From NCBI RefSeq assembly GCF_004208415.1, contig NZ_CP035758.1, positions 4,092,001-4,156,000 on the forward strand: a stretch of DNA of 64,000 nucleotides. Reading direction: 5' to 3'. A program made the position numbers and the translations under genes. Each line of letters starts with the position of its first letter. Position 1 is the first letter of the stretch. Origin of the DNA: Ktedonosporobacter rubrisoli (GTDB lineage: Bacteria > Chloroflexota > Ktedonobacteria > Ktedonobacterales > Ktedonobacteraceae). This document shows, one piece after another, positions 62,883 through 64,000 of the stretch. The notes beneath the pieces were generated by a model, which saw only the letters and a program-made list of their open reading frames with translations, was not told the origin of the DNA and searched no databases.

Positions 62883-63598
62883 GACGGCCAAACCTCCAAT
62901 TTCCAGGCCATATCCCAGAACATCCATTCATAACGCGTACTGATTGTAAAGATTTCTTGCAAGCGCCTCTCCTGCTGAGCATCGATGGTAGCCGCATGCT
63001 CATCCAGCCAGCCACGAATCCAGATCTCTACGGCATCAAAATCGGGCGAGGCATAAGTTGCTAGCCAGTCGGCATAGGGATGATCGGCAGTCAGGGTGCT
63101 ATCGCCCACCAGGTGACGCCCCACATCAGCGTAAAGCCAGGCACAGGGCAGCGTTGAAGTAAGCACTTCAGGTAGGGTTCCCGTTGTGGCGATCGAGAGC
63201 AGATGGCGCGTATAGGCATAGTTCGAAGGCGCCAGCGGTGTGTTGGCCATCTCACTGGCGCTAAGGCCGAAGCGCTCACCATAACGGCGATGCAGATCAG
63301 CTTCGACAAGCAACGTCTGCAAGACATACTTTCCCAGTTGCTCCATATCGCTATGCTCGGTAGTTTTCGTGATCGCGTAGGCAAAAACCTGGATCAGCAC
63401 GTCAAGGAAGCGTGCATCTTGACGAATGTAGAATTCAAAATTAGCCTGTGGTAACGAGCCATCGCCTAAAGCTACCACGAAAGGGTGCAGCAACTGCCTC
63501 TGCCAGAGACCCAGAACGCTTTGCCGCAAACGTTCGCTCAAACTGGGACTATCAGTCCCGGACCGTATAGCGGCAGACGAGTTCTCAGTATGACTCAT
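62879..63598 (-). CDS. tenA: TenA aminopyrimidine aminohydrolase (thiaminase II)
   Basis: Salvages degraded thiamine pyrimidine. 239 residues: LHPFVVALGDGSLPQANFEFYIRQDARFL, LPCAWLYADVGRHL with the catalytic Cys, and FTISTRYEWMFWDMAW. ATG 63598 follows AAGGAGG; a TTG 21 bases earlier sits before that site. First gene of tenA-thiD-thiM-thiE, directly downstream of a TPP riboswitch. Confidence 0.95.
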   Translation of the reverse strand: MSHTENSSAAIRSGTDSPSLSERLRQSVLGLWQRQLLHPFVVALGDGSLPQANFEFYIRQDARFLDVLIQVFAYAITKTTEHSDMEQLGKYVLQTLLVEADLHRRYGERFGLSASEMANTPLAPSNYAYTRHLLSIATTGTLPEVLTSTLPCAWLYADVGRHLVGDSTLTADHPYADWLATYASPDFDAVEIWIRGWLDEHAATIDAQQERRLQEIFTISTRYEWMFWDMAWKLEVWPS

Positions 63599-63721
63599 AA
63601 CGAATATCTCCTCCTTCAACAGGTAGCCTGTGCACTACCATTCTGGATTGCCGATATTTCCCGTTTCTGGCACCTTTTGCTCAATGTTCTGGTCCATACT
63701 GACAGGAGTGGAAATATAGGA

Positions 63722-63751
63722 AAGGGACGCTAGCGCAAACCAGCGTCCCTT
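63722..63751 (-). terminator. candidate riboswitch-controlled terminator
   Basis: AAGGGACGCT, 10-base loop, AGCGTCCCTT, then TTCC on the minus strand. It lies between the aptamer and tenA. The anti-terminator pairing was not worked out, and another 6-bp hairpin (63824-63839) lies between. Confidence 0.55.
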
Positions 63752-63894
63752 AGAATCTCGCGTAAATTCCTGCTCTCACTATGTCTTACATCTCGCCCAG
63801 GAACTATTTCTCAATGAAGCGCGCCACAGATAGCTGTGGAGCACGCTTACCCAGGTCTACAAATTTCTTCTATCAAAGTGAGTAGCAAGGAACG

Positions 63895-63986
63895 ACTCCC
63901 TACGCTGGCATTATCCAGAAGCAGGTTCCATCGGTCGGCGGCGATCCATAGGCCGCCCTCTCAGCCTGGCTTTCCCAAGCTCCCGC
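63895..63986 (-). ncRNA. TPP (THI-box) riboswitch
   Basis: On the minus strand, GCGGGAGC opens the structure, then CTGAGAGGG (J-region of P2), and AACCTG ... CTGGATAATGCCAGCG followed by AGGGA, the conserved THI-box core. It binds thiamine diphosphate and, in bacteria, lowers expression of downstream thiamine genes. About 300 bases upstream of tenA. Confidence 0.92.
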
Positions 63987-64000
63987 AATAAAACAACATA

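Overview
The window looks like chromosomal DNA of a Ktedonobacteria-type Chloroflexota bacterium. This is inferred only from the gene mix: Ser/Thr kinases, TPR/STAND and zinc-ribbon proteins, soil-type catabolic clusters, AGGAG-type ribosome sites and frequent GTG/TTG starts. No rRNA or tRNA gene was seen, so the taxonomy is not proven.

Layout. 0-3.1 kb: end of a beta-propeller-like protein, then two aromatic-biosynthesis genes (aroH, DAHP synthase). 3.2-9.5 kb: an IclR regulator, a large TIR-NB-ARC-TPR protein, about 1.2 kb of weak sequence, and a zinc-ribbon/GIY-YIG protein. 10-16 kb: an orphan family-5 solute-binding lipoprotein, a GntR-LacI hybrid regulator with twin operators, a phosphofructokinase with PPi-type motifs and a FadR-type regulator. 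16.9-18.2 kb: methionine aminopeptidase and a small XRE regulator with its own promoter-operator.

18.58-29.25 kb: a 10.66-kb integrative element inserted in frame into a thiamine-diphosphate enzyme gene. A 12-bp sequence (TGGCGTTGTGAC) lies at both junctions, and joining the flanks there gives an uninterrupted 541-codon gene. The element carries a large serine recombinase, small DNA-binding proteins, a membrane-anchored FtsK/TraB-like ATPase, a ParB-like protein, a run of small unknown genes and a TPR regulator. No relaxase or type IV secretion gene was seen. The recombinase frame crosses the left attachment site. In the excised circle it would continue through attP to a different stop codon, followed by an intrinsic terminator that now sits at the opposite end of the element. 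This is the most striking observation in the window.

30.9-34.1 kb: an amino-sugar operon (nanE, a BadF-type kinase, an MFS transporter) behind a NagR-like operator. 34.3-41.2 kb: TetR and MBL-fold hydrolase, a UxaA/GarD-type sugar-acid dehydratase, a LarA-like protein and a nitrilase-family amidohydrolase. 41.3-48.5 kb: an amidase, a Ser/Thr kinase, a secreted Asn/Gln-rich repeat protein, a methyltransferase and a small protein.

48.6-56.4 kb: a tight leftward operon resembling the aerobic 2-aminobenzoyl-CoA (anthranilate) route: flavin oxidoreductase, bifunctional monooxygenase/reductase, SDR, enoyl-CoA hydratase, RidA, acyl-CoA dehydrogenase and a CoA ligase with a one-base frameshift. 56.7-60.3 kb: a lipoprotein preceded by a promoter and a long inverted repeat, an AraC regulator and an aromatic-amino-acid-type decarboxylase. 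60.5-64 kb: the thiamine operon tenA-thiD-thiM-thiE under a TPP riboswitch.
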